A stretch of 64,000 bases of DNA. Origin: Actinostola sp. cb2023 (lineage: Eukaryota; Cnidaria; Anthozoa; Actiniaria; Actinostolidae). Numbering within the stretch: the stretch's first letter is position 1; each line of letters opens with the position of its first letter. Shown here one piece after another: positions 1-14,470 of this stretch. The stretch covers positions 495,001 through 559,000 of the forward strand of contig JAUJYZ010001448.1 in assembly GCA_033675265.1 (NCBI GenBank), given 5' to 3'. The notes under the pieces were generated by a model. It saw only the letters and a program-made list of their open reading frames with translations. It did not search any database and was not told the DNA's origin. Made by a program: the position numbers and the translations under genes.

Positions 1-661
1 TTAAAGCTTAGTCGAACAGTGGTGTGGGTTATTTTACGTCCCTCCGATGCAATGTAATGGAGTGTGGAGAGACCTCCATTTTACGTGGTCATCCGAGCCA
101 CCCCATGAATTAGCGCTTTGCATGGCAAACTTTCTAGTGCGTCTATCTGATATATAACGTAAATAAATAATGATAGTAGAACCAATATGTTATCTGCTAG
201 AACTGCCTTGGCAGATCATGGTGTTTTAGCTTATCGTATCCTAGTGTTCGCTTCTCACGGTACTCTGTCATCACTTTAACATTGTCAATCACTGGATTAT
301 GCTTTCTCCATAAATCAAGGATCTCACATTGAATCCCTCAGGCTATACTTTGTGTATTCGTGTTTGTTAGTAAACGGTATGATGGAATACCTGTTTAAAC
401 CTGTTAGCCCACATTTGTGCCTTCAATGAGCACAATGAAAACGAAAACATTACGCACAAGTGAAATACTTGGAGGGAATCGGGGGTGATCTCATCATTCA
501 TGTAATTATACAAAGATAATTATTATTATAAATGTCAACAATTGGTGCACAAAGCCTTTGTCTTAACATTTATCAACACTACTACAATTGTTCCTATAAA
601 AACAACAAATAAAATTCTAGTTTAAAGTGTCAGACTATCAGTGTCACCGGGAGACTCTGGG
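1..661. other. AT-rich sequence, no gene recognised
   Basis: No open frame of note, no tandem repeat and no element end that I recognise. It is the only clearly non-array sequence left of the 28-bp satellite. Confidence 0.6.
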
Positions 662-701
662 CAAGTTGGAAAAAGCTGGCTCGCCAGCTTTTTCCAACTT
701 G
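662..701. repeat. Perfect inverted repeat (19-bp arms, 2-nt spacer)
   Basis: The arms CAAGTTGGAAAAAGCTGGC and GCCAGCTTTTTCCAACTTG are exact complements separated by TC. Such a structure would extrude as a cruciform or be the tip of a short palindromic element. No flanking duplication is evident. Confidence 0.9.
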
Positions 702-861
702 AGCATAACAAGACTTCATCTCCAAAACCCCTATCATCGATCAGAATATATTTTTGTGCCTCAAATAAAATTCCGTGTATATCTATATAACAGTCTATGA
801 ATTCGAAGTATAAAGTATATATCTATATAACAGTCTATGAAGTATAAAGTATATATCTATA

Positions 862-1020
862 TACACCTAATTTCAAAAACGTTGTCCAATAATAATCAAA
901 AAAGCCAAATAGGATTTCATTAAAAGACAAAAGAAGTGCACTCAAGCTGAACTGTTTCTTTTGTCTTTTTGAATGAATTCGTATTTGGCTATTTGGACAA
1001 CGTTTTTGAAATTAGGTGTA
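862..1020. mobile_element. 159-bp TA-flanked MITE, copy 1 (inside the satellite)
   Basis: The terminal inverted repeats start TACACCTAATTTCAAAAACG and end with its complement. The flanking TA on both sides fits a Tc1/mariner-type target duplication. Removing the element with one TA restores a normal satellite string (ATCTATATAACAG), so it inserted into an existing repeat unit. A second copy of the same length lies at 32,861-33,019 and differs at one base by eye. No coding capacity. Confidence 0.92.
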
Positions 1021-1138
1021 ACAGTCTATGAAGTATCAATTTATATCTATATAACAGTCTATGAAGTATAAAGTATATATCTATTTAACAGTCTATGAAG
1101 TATAAAGTATATATCTATATAACAGTCTATGAAGTATA

Positions 1139-1363
1139 TACAGCAATATGCAGAAATTCTGATCATTTTGACTAAAATACATATATATAAAAAACCTACT
1201 TAAAATTATGGGATGGCTACGCTGATATTTTTTCCATAAAGCCTCGCTGGCAGACAACTAGAAACAAATATCAGCGTAACCATCCCACAATCTAAAGTAG
1301 GTCTTTTATATATATATATATGTATTTTAGTCAAATGGATCAGAATTTCTGCATATTGCTGTA
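1139..1363. mobile_element. 225-bp TA-flanked palindromic MITE
   Basis: The left arm starts TACAGCAATATGCAGAAATT and the right arm is its near complement. The arms are nearly 100 bp long, separated by a short centre near 1,230-1,265. It lies between units of the 28-bp satellite and is bounded by TA, which suggests a Tc1/mariner-type non-autonomous element. The arms contain small differences (TA-dinucleotide length, single substitutions). Confidence 0.9.
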
Positions 1364-4300
1364 TCTTTATTATTATATAGAATACGCGTATCGAAGTTTC
1401 TTCTATATTTACTCACTAAAATTCCGTGTAGTAATATAACAGTCTATGAAGTCCAATCATATATAACGTCTATGAAGTATTCTCTATATAACAGTCTATG
1501 AAAATCTCTATATGTACAGTCTATGAAGTATTCTTATATATAACAGTCTATGAAGTATCATCTATATATAACAGTCTATGAAGTCTATATATAACCGTAC
1601 GTCTATGAAGTATTCTCTATATATAACAGTCTATGAAGTATTCTCTATATATAACAGTCTATGAAGTACTATATATATATAAACAGTCTATGAAGTATTC
1701 TCTATATTAACAGTCTATGAAGTATTCTCTATATATAACATTAAGTATATAACAGTCTATATATAACAGTCTATGAAGTCTCTATATATAACAGTCTATG
1801 AAGTATTCTCTCACGTGTGAAGTAGAGTAAAATAACAGTCTATGAAGTATTCTCTATATATAACAGTCTATGAAGTATTCTCTATATATAACAGTCTATG
1901 AAGTAGTCTATGAAGTATATATATAAGTCTATGAAGTATTCTCTATATATAACAGAAGTATTCTCTATATATAACAGTCTATGAAGTAGTCTATATATAA
2001 CAGTCTATGAAGTATTCTATATATAGCTCTCTATATATAACAGTCTATGAAGTATTCTCTATATATAACAGTCTATGAAGTATTCTCTATATATAACAGT
2101 CTATGAAGTATATCTTATATATAACAGTCTATGAAGTATTCTCTATATATAACAGTCTATGAAGTATTCTCTATATATAACAGTCTATGAAGTATTCTCT
2201 ATATAAACAGTCTAAAGTATTCTCTATATATAACAGTCTATGAGTATTCTCTATATAACAGTCTATATATCTAATAGTAACAGTCTATGAAGTATTCTCT
2301 ATATATAACAGTCTATGAAGTATTCTCTATATATAACAGTCTATGAAGTATTCTCTATATATAACAGTCTATGAAGTATTCTCTATATATAACAGTCTAT
2401 GAATGTATATATAACAGTCTATGAAGTATTCTCTATATATAACAGTCTATGAAGTATTCTCTATATATAACAGTCTATGAAGAAGTATATAACAGTCTCT
2501 CTATATATAACAGTCTATCTATATATATATAACAGTCTATGAAGTATCTCTATATATAACAGTCTATGAAGTATTCTCTATATATAACAGTCTATGAAGT
2601 ATATATAACAGTATATATAACAGTCTATGAAGTATATATAACAGTCTATGAAGTATTCTCTATATATAACAGTCTATGAAGTATTCTCTATATATAACAG
2701 TCTATGAAGTATTCTCTATATATAACAGTCTATGAAGTATTCTCTATATATAACAGTCTATGAAGTATTCTCTATATATAACAGTCTATGAAGTATTCTC
2801 TATATATAACAGTCTATGAAGTATATATAACAGTCTATGAAGTATTCTCTATATATAACAGTCTATGTATTCTCTATATATAACAGTCTATAGTATCTCT
2901 ATATATAACAGTCTATGAAGTATTCTCTATATATAACAGTCTATGAAGTATTCTCTATATATAACAGTCTATATAACAGTCTATGAAGTATTCTCTATAT
3001 ATAACAGTCTATGAAGTATTCTCTATATATAACAGTCTATGAAGTATATATATAACAGTCTATGAAGTATTCTCTATATATAACAGTCTATGAAGTATTC
3101 TCTATATATAACAGTCTCTGAAGTATTCTCTATATATAACAGTCTATGAAGTATTCTCTATATATAACAGTCTATGAAGTATTCTCTATATATAACAGTC
3201 TATGAAGTATTCTCTATATATAACAGTCTATGAAATCTATATATAACAGTCTATGAAGTTCTCTATATATAACAGTCTATGAAGTATATAACAGTCTATG
3301 AAGTATTATATATAACAGTCTATGAAGTATTCTGTATATATATATAACAGTCTATGAGTCTAGTATAATCTCTATATATAACAGTCTATGAAGTATTCTC
3401 TATATATAACAGTCTATGAAGTATAACAGTCTATGAAGTCTCTATATATAACAGTCTATATATATAACAGTCTATGAAGTAGTATATAACAGTCTATGAA
3501 GTATTCTCTATATATAACAGTCTATGAAGTATTCTCTATATATAACAGTCTATAACAGTCTATGAAGTATTCTGTATATATAACAGTCTATGAAGTATTC
3601 TCTATATATAACAGTCTATGAAGTATTCTCTATATATAACAGTCTATGAAGTATTCTCTATATATAACAGTCTATGAAGTATTCTCTATATATAACAGTC
3701 TATGAAGTATTCTCTATATATAACAGTCTATGAAGTATATATAACAGTCTATAGTATATATATATAACAGTCTATGAAGTATTCTCTATATATAACAGTC
3801 TATGAAGTATTCTCTATATATAACAGTCTATGAAGTATAACAGTCTATATATAACAGTCTATGAAGTATTCTCTATATATAACAGTCTATGAAGTCTCTA
3901 TATATAACAGTCTATGAAGTATTCTCTATATATAACAGTCTATGAAGTATTCTCTATATATAACAGTCTATGAAGTATTCTCTATATATAACAGTCTATG
4001 AAGTATTCTCTATATATGAACAGTCTATGAAGTATTCTCTATATCTATATATAACAGTCTATGAAGTATAATGTATATATAACAGTCTATGAAGTATTCT
4101 CTATATAACATATAGTATTCTCTATATATAACAGTCTATGAAGTATTCTCTATATATAACAGTCTATGAAGTATTCTCTATATATAACAGTCTATGAAGT
4201 ATTCTCTATATATAACAGTCTATGAAGTATTCTCTATATATAACAGTCTATGAAGTATTCTCTATATATAACAGTCTATGAAGTATTCTCTATATATAAC

Positions 4301-7300
4301 AGTCTATGAAGTATTCTCTATATATAACAGTCTATGAAGTATTCTCTATATATAACAGTCTATGAAGTATTCTCTATATATAACAGTCTATGAAGTATTC
4401 TATATATATAACAGTCTATGAAGTATTCTCTATATATAACAGTCTATGAAGTATTCTCTATATATAACAGTCTATGAAGTATTCTCTATATATAACAGTC
4501 TATGAAGTATTCTCTATATTCTCTATATATATAACAGTCTATGAAGTATTCTCTATATATAACAGTCTATGAAGTATTCTCTATATATAACAGTCTATGA
4601 AGTATCTCTATATATATATATAACAGTCTATGAAGTATTCTCTATATATCAGTCTATGAAGTATATATAACAGTCTATGAAGTATTCTCTATATATAACA
4701 GTCTATGAAGTATTCTCTATATATAACAGTCTATGAAGTATTCTCTATATATAACAGTCTATGAAGTATTCTCTATATATATATATAACAGTCTATGAAG
4801 TATTCTCTATATATAACAGTCTATGAAGTATTCTCTATATATAACAGTCTATGAAGTATTCTCTATATATAACAGTCTATGAAGTATCTCTATATATAAC
4901 AGTCTATGAAGTATTCTCTATATATAACAGTCTATGAAGTATTCTCTATATATAACAGTCTATGAAGTATTCTCTATATATAACAGTCTATGAAGTATTC
5001 TCTATATATAACAGTCTATGAAGTATTCTCTATATATAACAGTCTATGAAGTATTCTCTATATATCTAACAGTCTATATAACAAGTATATCTCTATATAT
5101 AACAGTCTATGAAGTATTCTCTATATATAACAGTCTATGAAGTATTCTCTATATAACAGTCTATATATAACTATATATAACAGTCTATGAAGTATTCTCT
5201 ATATATAACAGTCTATGAAGTATTCTCTATATATAACAGTCTATGAAGTATTCTCTATATATAACAGTCTATGAAGTATTCTCTATATATATAACAGTCT
5301 ATGAAGTATTCTCTATATATAACAGTCTATGAAGTCTATGAAGTCTCTATATATAACAGTCTATGAAGTATTCTCTATATATAACAGTCTATGAAGTATT
5401 CTCTATATATAACAGTCTATGAAGTATAACAGTCTATGAAGTCTCTATATATAACAGTCTATGAAGTATTCTCTATATATAACAGTCTAACAGTCTATAT
5501 GTCTATGAAGTATTCTCTATATATAACAGTCTATGAAGTATTCTCTATATATAACAGTCTATGAAGTATTCTCTATATATAACAGTATATATAACAGTCT
5601 ATGAAGTATTCTCTATATATAACAGTCTATGAAGTATTCTCTATATATAACAGTCTATGAAGTATTCTCTATATATAACAGTCTATGAAGTATTCTCTAT
5701 ATATAACAGTCTATGAAGTATTCTCTATATATAACAGTCTATGAAGTATTCTCTATATATAACAGTCTATGAAGTATTCTCTATATATAACAGTCTATGA
5801 AGTATTCTCTATATATAACAGTCTATGAAGTATTCTCTATATATAACAGTCTATGAAGTATTCTCTATATATAACAGTCTATGAAGTATTCTCTATATAT
5901 ATAACAGTCTATGAAGTATTCTCTATATATAACAGTCTATGAAGTATTCTCTATATATAACAGTCTATGAAGTATTCTCTATATATAACAGTCTATGAAG
6001 TATTCTCTATATATATAACAGTCTATGAAGTATTCTCTATATATAACAGTCTATGAAGTATTCTCTATATATAACAGTCTATGAAGTATTCTCTATATAT
6101 AACAGTCTATGAAGTATTATATATAACAGTCTATGAAGTATTCTCTATATATAACAGTCTATGAAGTATTCTCTATATATAACAGTCTATGAAGTATTCT
6201 CTATATATATATAACAGTCTATATATAAAGTATTCTCTATATATAACAGTCTATGAAGTATATATCTCTATATATAACAGTCTATGAAGTATTCTCTATA
6301 TATAACAGTCTATGAAGTATTCTCTATATATAACAGTCTATGAAGTATTCTCTATATATAACAGTCTATGAAGTATTCTCTATATATCTATGAAGTATTC
6401 TCTATATATAACAGTCTATGAAGTATTCTCTATATATAACAGTCTATGAAGTATTCTCTATATATAACAGTCTATGAAGTATTCTCTATATATAACAGTC
6501 TATGAAGTATTCTCTATATATAACAGTCTATGAAGTATTCTCTATATATAACAGTCTATGAAGTATTCTCTATATATAACAGTCTATGAAGTATTCTCTA
6601 TATATAACAGTCTATGAAGTATTCTCTATATATAACAGTCTATGATAACAGTCTATATATATATAACAGTCTATATATAACAGTCTATGAAGTATTCTCT
6701 ATATATAACAGTCTATGAAGTATTCTATAACAGTCTATATATATAACAGTCTATGAAGTATTCTCTATATATAACAACAGTCTATGAAGTATTCTCTATA
6801 TATAACAGTCTATGAAGTATTCAGTCTCTATATATAACAGTCTATGAAGTATTCTCTATATATAACAGTCTATGAAGTATCTCTATATATAACAGTCTAT
6901 GAAGTATAATGTATATATAACAGTCTATGAAGTATTATATATATATATAACAGTCTATGAAGTATTCTCTATATATAACAGTCTATGAAGTATTCTCTAT
7001 ATATAACAGTCTATATAACAGTATGAAGTATCAGTATATATAACAGTCTATGAAGTATTCTCTATATATAACAGTCTATGAAGTATTCTCTATATATAAC
7101 AGTCTATGAAGATTCTCTATATATAACAGTCTATGAAGTATATATATAACAGTCTATGAAGTATTCTCTATATATACACAGTCTATGAAGTATATGAAGT
7201 ATATGATATATAACAGTCTATCTATATATAACAGTCTATGAAGTATTCTCTATATATAACAGTCTATGAAGTATTCTCTATATATAACAGTCTATGAGTA

Positions 7301-9856
7301 GTCTATGAAGTATCTCTATATATAACAGTCTATGAAGTATTCTCTATATATAACAGTCTATGAAGTATTCTCTATATATAACAGTCTATGAAGTATTCTC
7401 TATATATAACAGTCTATGAAGTATCTCTCTATATATAACAACAGTCTATGAAGTATTCTCTATATATAACAGTCTATGAAGTATTCTCTATATATAACAG
7501 TCTATGAAGTATTCTAACAGTCTATATATATAACAGTCTATGAAGTATTCTCTATATATAACAGTCTATGAAGTATTCTCTATATATAACAGTCTATGAA
7601 GTATTCTCTATATATAACAGTCTATGAAGTATTCTCTATATATAACAGTCTATGAAGTATTCTCTATATATAACAGTCTATGAAGTATTCTCTATATATA
7701 ACAGTCTATGAAGTATTCTCTATATATAACAGTCTATGAAGTATTCTCTATATATAACAGTCTATGAAGTATTATCTATATATAACAGTCTATGAAGTAT
7801 TCTCTATATATAACAGTCTATGAAGTATTCTCTATATATAACAGTCTATGAAGTATTCTCTATATATAACAGTCTATGAAGTATTCTCTATATATAACAG
7901 TCTATGAAGTATTCTCTATATATAACAGTCTATGAAGTATGAAGTATATATAACAGTCTATGAAGTATTCTCTATATATAACAGTCTATGAAGTATTCTC
8001 TATATATAACAGTCTATGAAGTATTCTCTATATATAACAGTCTATGAAGTATTCTCTATATATAACAGTCTATGAAGTATTCTCTATATATAACAGTCTA
8101 TGAAGTATTATCTATATATAACAGTCTATGAAGTATTCTCTATATATAACAGTCTATGAAGTATTCTCTATATATAACAGTCTATGAAGTATTCTCTATA
8201 TATAACAGTCTATGAAGTATTCTCTATATATAACAGTCTATGAAGTATCTATATATATATATAACAGTCTATGAAGTATGAAGTCTCTATATATATAACA
8301 GTCTATGAAGTACAGTCTTCTCTATATATAACAGTCTATGAAGTATTCTCTATATATAACAGTCTATGAAGTATTCTCTATATATAACAGTCTATGAAGT
8401 ATTCTCTATATATAACAGTCTATGAAGTATTCTCTATATATAACAGTCTATGAAGTATTCTCTATATATAACAGTCTATGAAGTATTCTCTATATATAAC
8501 AGTCTATGAAGTATTCTCTATATATAACAGTCTATGAAGTATTCTATATATAACAGTCTATGAAGTATTCTCTATATATAACAGTCTATGAAGTATTCTC
8601 TATATATAACAGTCTATGAAGTATTCTCTATATATAACAGTCTATGAAGTCTATGAAGTATTCTCTATATATAACAGTCTATGAAGTATATATATAACAG
8701 TCTATGAAGTATTCTCTATATATAACAGTCTATGAAGTATTCTCTATATATCTATGACAGTCAGTCTATGAAGTAGTCTCTATATATAACAGTCTATGAA
8801 GTATTCTCTATATATAACAGTCTATGAAGTATAACAGTCTATAGTATATAACAGTCTATGAAGTATTCTCTATATATAACAGTCTATGAAGTATTCTCTA
8901 TATATAACAGTCTATGAAGTATTCTCTATATATAACAGTCTATACAGTCTATGAAGTATTCTCTATATAACAGTCTATATATAACAGTCTATGAAGTATT
9001 CTCTATATATAACAGTCTATGAAGTATTCTCTATATATAACAGTCTATGAAGTATTCTCTATATATAACAGTCTATGAAGTATTCTCTATATATAACAGT
9101 CTATGAAGTATTCTCTATATATAACAGTCTATGAAGTATTCTCTATATATATATATAACAGTCTATGAAGTATTCTCTATATATAACAGTCTATGAAGTA
9201 TTCTCTATATATAACAGTCTATGAAGTATTCTCTATATATAACAGTCTATGAAGTATTCTCTATATATAACAGTCTATGAAGTCTATATAAAGTCTATGA
9301 AGTTCTCTATATATAACAGTCTATGAAGTATAACAGTCTATGAAGTATCTATATATAACAGTCTATGAAGTATTCTCTATATATAACAGTCTATGAAGTA
9401 TTCTCTATATATAACAGTCTATGAAGTATTCTCTATATATAACAGTCTATGAAGTATTCTCTATATATAACAGTCTATGAAGTATTCTCTATATATAACA
9501 GTCTATGAAGTATTCTCTATATATAACAGTCTATGAAGTATTCTCTATATATAACAGTCTATGAAGTATTCTCTATATATAACAGTCTATGAAGTATTCT
9601 CTATATATAACAGTCTATGAAGTATTATCTATATATAACAGTCTATGAAGTATTCTCTATATATAACAGTCTATGAAGTATATGAAGTATTCTCTATATA
9701 TAACAGTCTATGAAGTATTCTCTATATATAACAGTCTATGAATATAACAGTCTATGAAGTATTCTCTATATATAACAGTCTATGAAGTATAATGTATATA
9801 TAACAGTCTATGAAGTATTCTCTATATATAACAGTCTATGAAGTATAATGTATATA

Positions 9857-10198
9857 AAAGAAGAACTTCTAATGTTCTGAAAACTTTACTAAACGTTTCG
9901 ACCTTCGGTCTTCATATAAGTATTAAGAAAATAATAATAACTAATAAAAATGGTAAAAATATGTAAAAATATGAACAGGGTGAAAGTGAGAGACCACTTA
10001 TATAACAGTCTATGTTTATATTTTGTATGTGGCCACAGATGGCAATATTTTGAGCCCAAAGGGGAGGGTACTCCCTATAACGGACTAAACGGGGAGGCCA
10101 CGCCAGAAAGGGGGTACCTTTTTCAGGTTGGAGGTGAATAAACGGGCGTTTTCGGATATATTGTTGTGCCTTGGACATGTCAAAATCCACAGCCTATA
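9857..10198. other. Spacer between the two satellites
   Basis: This short stretch separates the 28-bp and 42-bp arrays. It contains a retroelement-end-like motif on the minus strand (about 9,884-9,915), a stray half unit of the left satellite near 10,000-10,014, and a GC-richer piece (about 10,058-10,135; GGGGAGGGTACTCCC, GGGGTACCTTTTTCAGG) that looks like a dispersed cnidarian repeat. No gene is seen. Confidence 0.7.
9884..9915 (-). other. TGAAGA-hairpin-GAAAC motif (retroelement-end-like)
   Basis: On the minus strand the sequence reads TGAAGACCGAAGGTCGAAAC. GACC and GGTC pair around a GAA loop, and GAAAC follows. The layout (CTGAAGA, short stem-loop, GAAAC) is shared with motifs at 31.2 kb and 38.55 kb. 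It resembles the degenerate hammerhead-like core described at ends of Penelope-like retroelements, but the cleavage-site part is not convincing here. Confidence 0.35.
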
Positions 10199-13100
10199 TA
10201 TCCCAGACTCCCATAACATATCACAGACCTAAGAATCTATACCCCGGCTATCCTATACCATATTACAGACCTAAGAATGTATACCCCGGCTATCCTATAC
10301 CATATTACAGACCTAACAATCTATACCCCGGCTATCCTATACCATATTACAGACCTAACAATCTATACCCCGGCTATCCTATACCATATTACAGACTTAA
10401 GAATCTATACCCCGGCTATCCCATACCATATTACAGACCTAAGAATCTATACCCCGGCTATCCCATACCATATTACAGACCTAAGAATCTATACCCCGGC
10501 TATCCTATCCCATAATACAGACCTAACAATCTATACCCCGGCTATCCTATACCATATCACAGACCTAAGAATCTATACCCCGGCTATCCTATACCATATT
10601 ACAGACCTAAGAATCTATACCCCGGCTATCCTATACCATATTACAGACCTAAGAATCTATAACCCGGCTATCCTATACCATATTACAGACCTAATCTATC
10701 CCCGGCTATCCTATACCATATTACAGACCTAAGAATCTATACCCCGGCTATCCTATACCATATTACAGACCTAAGAATCTATACCCCGGCTATCCTATAC
10801 CATATTACAGACCTAAGAATCTATACCCCGGCTATCCTATACCATATTACAGACCGGCTAAGAATCTATACCCCGGCTATCCTATACCATATTACAGACC
10901 TAACAATCTATACCCCGGCTATCCTATACCATATTACAGACCTAACAATCTATACCCCGGCTATCCTATACCATATTACAGACCTAACAATCTATACCCC
11001 GGCTATCCTATACCATATTACAGACCTAAGAATCTATACCCCGGCTATCCCATACCATATTACAGACCTAAGAATCTATACCCCGGCTATCCTATACCAT
11101 AATACAGACCTAAGAATCTATACCCCGGCTATCCTATCCCATAATACAGACCTAAGAATCTATACCCCGGCTATCCTATACCATATCACAGACCTAAGAA
11201 TCTATACCCCGGCTATCCTATACCATATTACAGACCTAAGAATCTATACCCCGGCTATCCTATACCATATTACAGACCTAAGAATCTATAACCCGGCTAT
11301 CCTATACCATATTACAGACCTAACAATCTATACCCCGGCTATCCTATACCATATTACAGACCTAAGAATCTATACCCCGGCTATCCTATACCATATTACA
11401 GACCTAAGAATCTATACCCCGGCTATCCTATACCATATTACAGACCTAAGAATCTATACCCCGGCTATCCTATACCATATTACAGACCGGCTAAGAATCT
11501 ATACCCCGGCTATCCTATACCATATTACAGACCTAACAATCTATAACCCGGCTATCCTATACCATATTACAGACCTAAGAATCTATACCCCGGCTATCCT
11601 ATACCATATTACAGACCTAAGAATCTATACCCCGGCTATCCTATACCATATTACAGACCTAAGAATCAATACCCCGGCTATCCTATACCATATTACAGAC
11701 CGGCTAAGAATCTATACCCCGGCTATCCTATACCATATTACAGACCGGCTAAGAATCTATACCCCGGCTATCCTATACCATATTACAGACCTAACAATCT
11801 ATACCCCGGCTATCCTATACCATATTACAGACCTAAGAGTCTATACCCCGGCTATCCTATACCATATTACAGACCTAAGAATCTATACCCCGGCTATCCC
11901 ATACCATATTACAGACCTAACAATCTATACCCCGGCTATCCTATACCATATTACAGACCTAAGAATCTATACCCCGGCTATCCTATACCATATTACAGAC
12001 CTAACAATCTATACCCCGGCTATCCTATACCATATTACAGACCTAAGAATCTATACCCCGGCTATCCTATACCATATTACAGACCTAAGAGTCTATACCC
12101 CGGCTATCCTATACCATATTACAGACCTAAGAATCTATACCCCGGCTATCCTATACCATATTACAGACCTAAGAATCTATACCACGGCTATCCCATACCA
12201 CATTACAGACCTAAGAATCTACACCCGGCTATATCCTATACCATATTACTGACCTAAGAATCTATACCCGGCTAGCCTATATACCATATTACAGACCTAA
12301 GAATCTATACCCCAGCTATCCTATACCGTCCATATTACTGACCTAAGAATCTATACCCCGGCTATCCTATATACCATATTACAGACCTAAGAATCTATAT
12401 CCCGGCTATCCTATACCATATTACAGACCTAAGAATCTATACCCCGGCTATCCTATACCATATTACAGACCTAAGAATCTATACCCCGGCTATCCTATAC
12501 CATATTACAGACCTAAGAATCTATACCCCGGCTATCCTATACCATATTACAGACCTAAGAATCTATACCCCGGCTATCCTATTCCATATTACAGACCTAA
12601 CAATCTATACCCCGGCTATCCTATACCATATTACAGACCTAAGAGTCTATACCCCGGCTATCCTATACCATATTACAGACCTAAGAATCTATACCCCGGC
12701 TATCCCATACCATATTACAGACCTAAACAATCTATACCCCGGCTATCCTATACCATATTACAGACCTAAGAATCTATACCCCGGCTATCCTATACCATAT
12801 TACAGACCTAACAATCTATACCCCGGCTATCCTATACCATATTACAGACCTAAGAATCTATACCCCGGCTATCCTATACCATATTACAGACCTAAGAATC
12901 TATACCCCGGCTATCCTATACCATATTACAGACCTAAGAATCTATACCCCGGCTATCCTATACCATATTACAGACCTAAGAATCTATACCCGGCTATCCT
13001 ATACCATATTACAGACCTAAGAATCTATACCCCGGCTATATCCTATACCATATTACTGACCTAAGAATCTATACCCCGGCTATCCTATATACCATATTAC

Positions 13101-13627
13101 AGACCTAAGAATCTATACCCCGGCTATCCTATACCGTCCATATTACAGACCTAAGAATCTATACCCCGGCTATCCTATACCATATATACAGACCTAAGAA
13201 TCTATACCCCGGCTATCCTATACCATATTACAGACCTAAGAATCTATACTTCCCGGCTATCCTATACCATATTACAGACCTAAGAATCTATACCCCGGCT
13301 ATGCTATACCATATTACAGACCTAAGAATGTATACCCCGGCTATTCTATACCAGATTACAGACCTAAGAATCTATACCCCGGCTATCCTATTCCATATTA
13401 CAGACCTAAGAATGTATACCCCGGCTATCCTATACCAGATTACAGACCTAAGAATCTATACCCCGGCTATCCTATACCATATTACAGACCTAAGAATCTA
13501 TACCCCGGCTATCCTATACCATATTACAGACCTAAGGATGTATACCCCGGCTATCCTATACCATAAATATTACAGACCTAAGAATCTATACCCCGGCTAT
13601 CCTATATCATAATACAGACCTAAGAAT
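10199..13627. repeat. 42-bp satellite array (about 80 units)
   Basis: The unit contains CTATACCCCGGCTATCCTAT and ATATTACAGACCTAAGAAT, period 42 bp. Point variants (AACAAT for AAGAAT, TATAACCC, CCCATAATAC, a GGCT insertion after AGACC, CCGTCC) recur at fixed distances. For example, the CCTATCCCATAATACAG and TATAACCCGG variants each recur 629 bp apart, and CTATACCGTCC recurs 808 bp apart. This shows multi-unit block duplication. Because 42 is divisible by three, frames stay open (repeating peptide YPGYPIPYYRPKNL) until a short indel closes them. I see no sign of real coding. Confidence 0.97.
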
Positions 13628-14022
13628 CTTACAGATTGGTTTAGGGTGAAGCACTGATGCTACGAACGTGTGCATGAGGCAACTACAATCATGGAACTAA
13701 TAGAAAGCTTCACAGTATGTGAAAGTTCCCCACTTCCCTCTTTTTAATTAAATTTAAAATGAGGCCAATCAGAGCAAGGTCTAGTTCCGATATTTATGTT
13801 AAAAACATCGATGGTGGTTTTCTAATACTACTGCATAATATACAAGCCAGAAAAGTCACGAACTGATTCATCATTCTGTTACTCGTCATTTTGAATTGTC
13901 AATCAGCAAAAAAACTAATTCTGTACCGTAAACAATTGATTGCGTTGTATTACTTGATCCATGGCTGATTTCATAGCCAGTCACGTATTAGACAAACAGT
14001 GAAATAACTGCGTTGGTTGTTT
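13628..14022. other. Non-repetitive AT-rich stretch
   Basis: No recognised gene or element. It runs from the last satellite unit to the start of a LINE 3' end. Confidence 0.5.
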
Positions 14023-14099
14023 TGTACACGACCCCACAAGCTTTTCAGCTTTAATTTCAATCGTGTATAAATAAAGTTATTGTATTGTATTGTATTGTA
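14023..14099 (+). mobile_element. 3' end of a non-LTR retrotransposon with (TATTG)n tail
   Basis: The stretch GTACACGACCCCACAAGC followed by GTGTATAAATAAAGTTA and a run of TATTG pentamers has the form of LINE 3' untranslated ends (CR1/L2-like), which stop at a poly-adenylation-like AATAAAG followed by a short tandem repeat. No upstream ORF is attached, so it is a 5'-truncated copy. Family assignment is from memory of such ends. Confidence 0.55.
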
Positions 14100-14250
14100 C
14101 CTGACTCAGAGATCAATTACAAATATTGAACTATATATTATTGTCTCTGCATGAGTGCTGCGCTGAATTCAAACAAAAACATTACAATGAATCATACTAA
14201 ACTAATCCCTGATAGCGACTTATTTCGTTTACTAAAAACCTATTGAAGCA

Positions 14251-14470
14251 TAGTTGCTTTGGTAATGTTTTGCTACTAGCGTTGTACGTTGTTTGGTTTG
14301 TCGACTATAGTTGCTTTGGTAATGTACAGGCTACTAGCGTTGTACGTTGTTTGGTTTGTCGACTATAGTTGCTTTGGTAATGTTTTGTACTAGCGTTGTA
14401 CGTTGTTTGGTTTGTACTAGCGTTGTACGTTGCGTTGTTTGGTTTGTCGACTATAGTTGCTTTGGTAATC
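14251..14470. repeat. 57/58-bp tandem repeat, about four copies
   Basis: The string TAGTTGCTTTGGTAATGT recurs at 14,251, 14,308, 14,366 and again near 14,454, with ACTAGCGTTGTACGTTGTTTGG between. The last copies carry internal deletions and a partial extra duplication of the TACTAGCGTTGTACGTTG part. Confidence 0.9.

Larger units (their letters stand above)
774..9856. repeat. 28-bp satellite array (about 9 kb)
   Basis: The core unit contains TATATAACAGTCTATGAAG followed by TATTCTC; the distance between successive GAAGTAT motifs is 28 bp. About 300 copies are present, with long runs of identical units. The left third is more irregular, with many shortened units whose junctions fall in the TATATA or CTATGAAGTAT stretches, as expected from slippage or unequal exchange at short homologies. 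A recurrent variant has GAAGTATAATGTATATA in place of the TTCTC junction. The left edge (774-1440) uses a different variant, GAAGTATAAAGTATATATC, and contains two inserted elements. A single half unit (TATATAACAGTCTATG) lies outside the array near 10,000. Confidence 0.97.

Noticed and set aside
774..9856. CRISPR-like array (regular 28-bp repeats)
   Set aside because: Repeats are directly adjacent without unique spacers, and the sequence is eukaryotic; this is a satellite.
10171..10732. Open frames with YPGYPIPYYRPKNL and IYTPAILYHITDLR repeats in the 42-bp array
   Set aside because: Frames are open in more than one register simply because the period is a multiple of three; indels close them repeatedly and no gene context exists.
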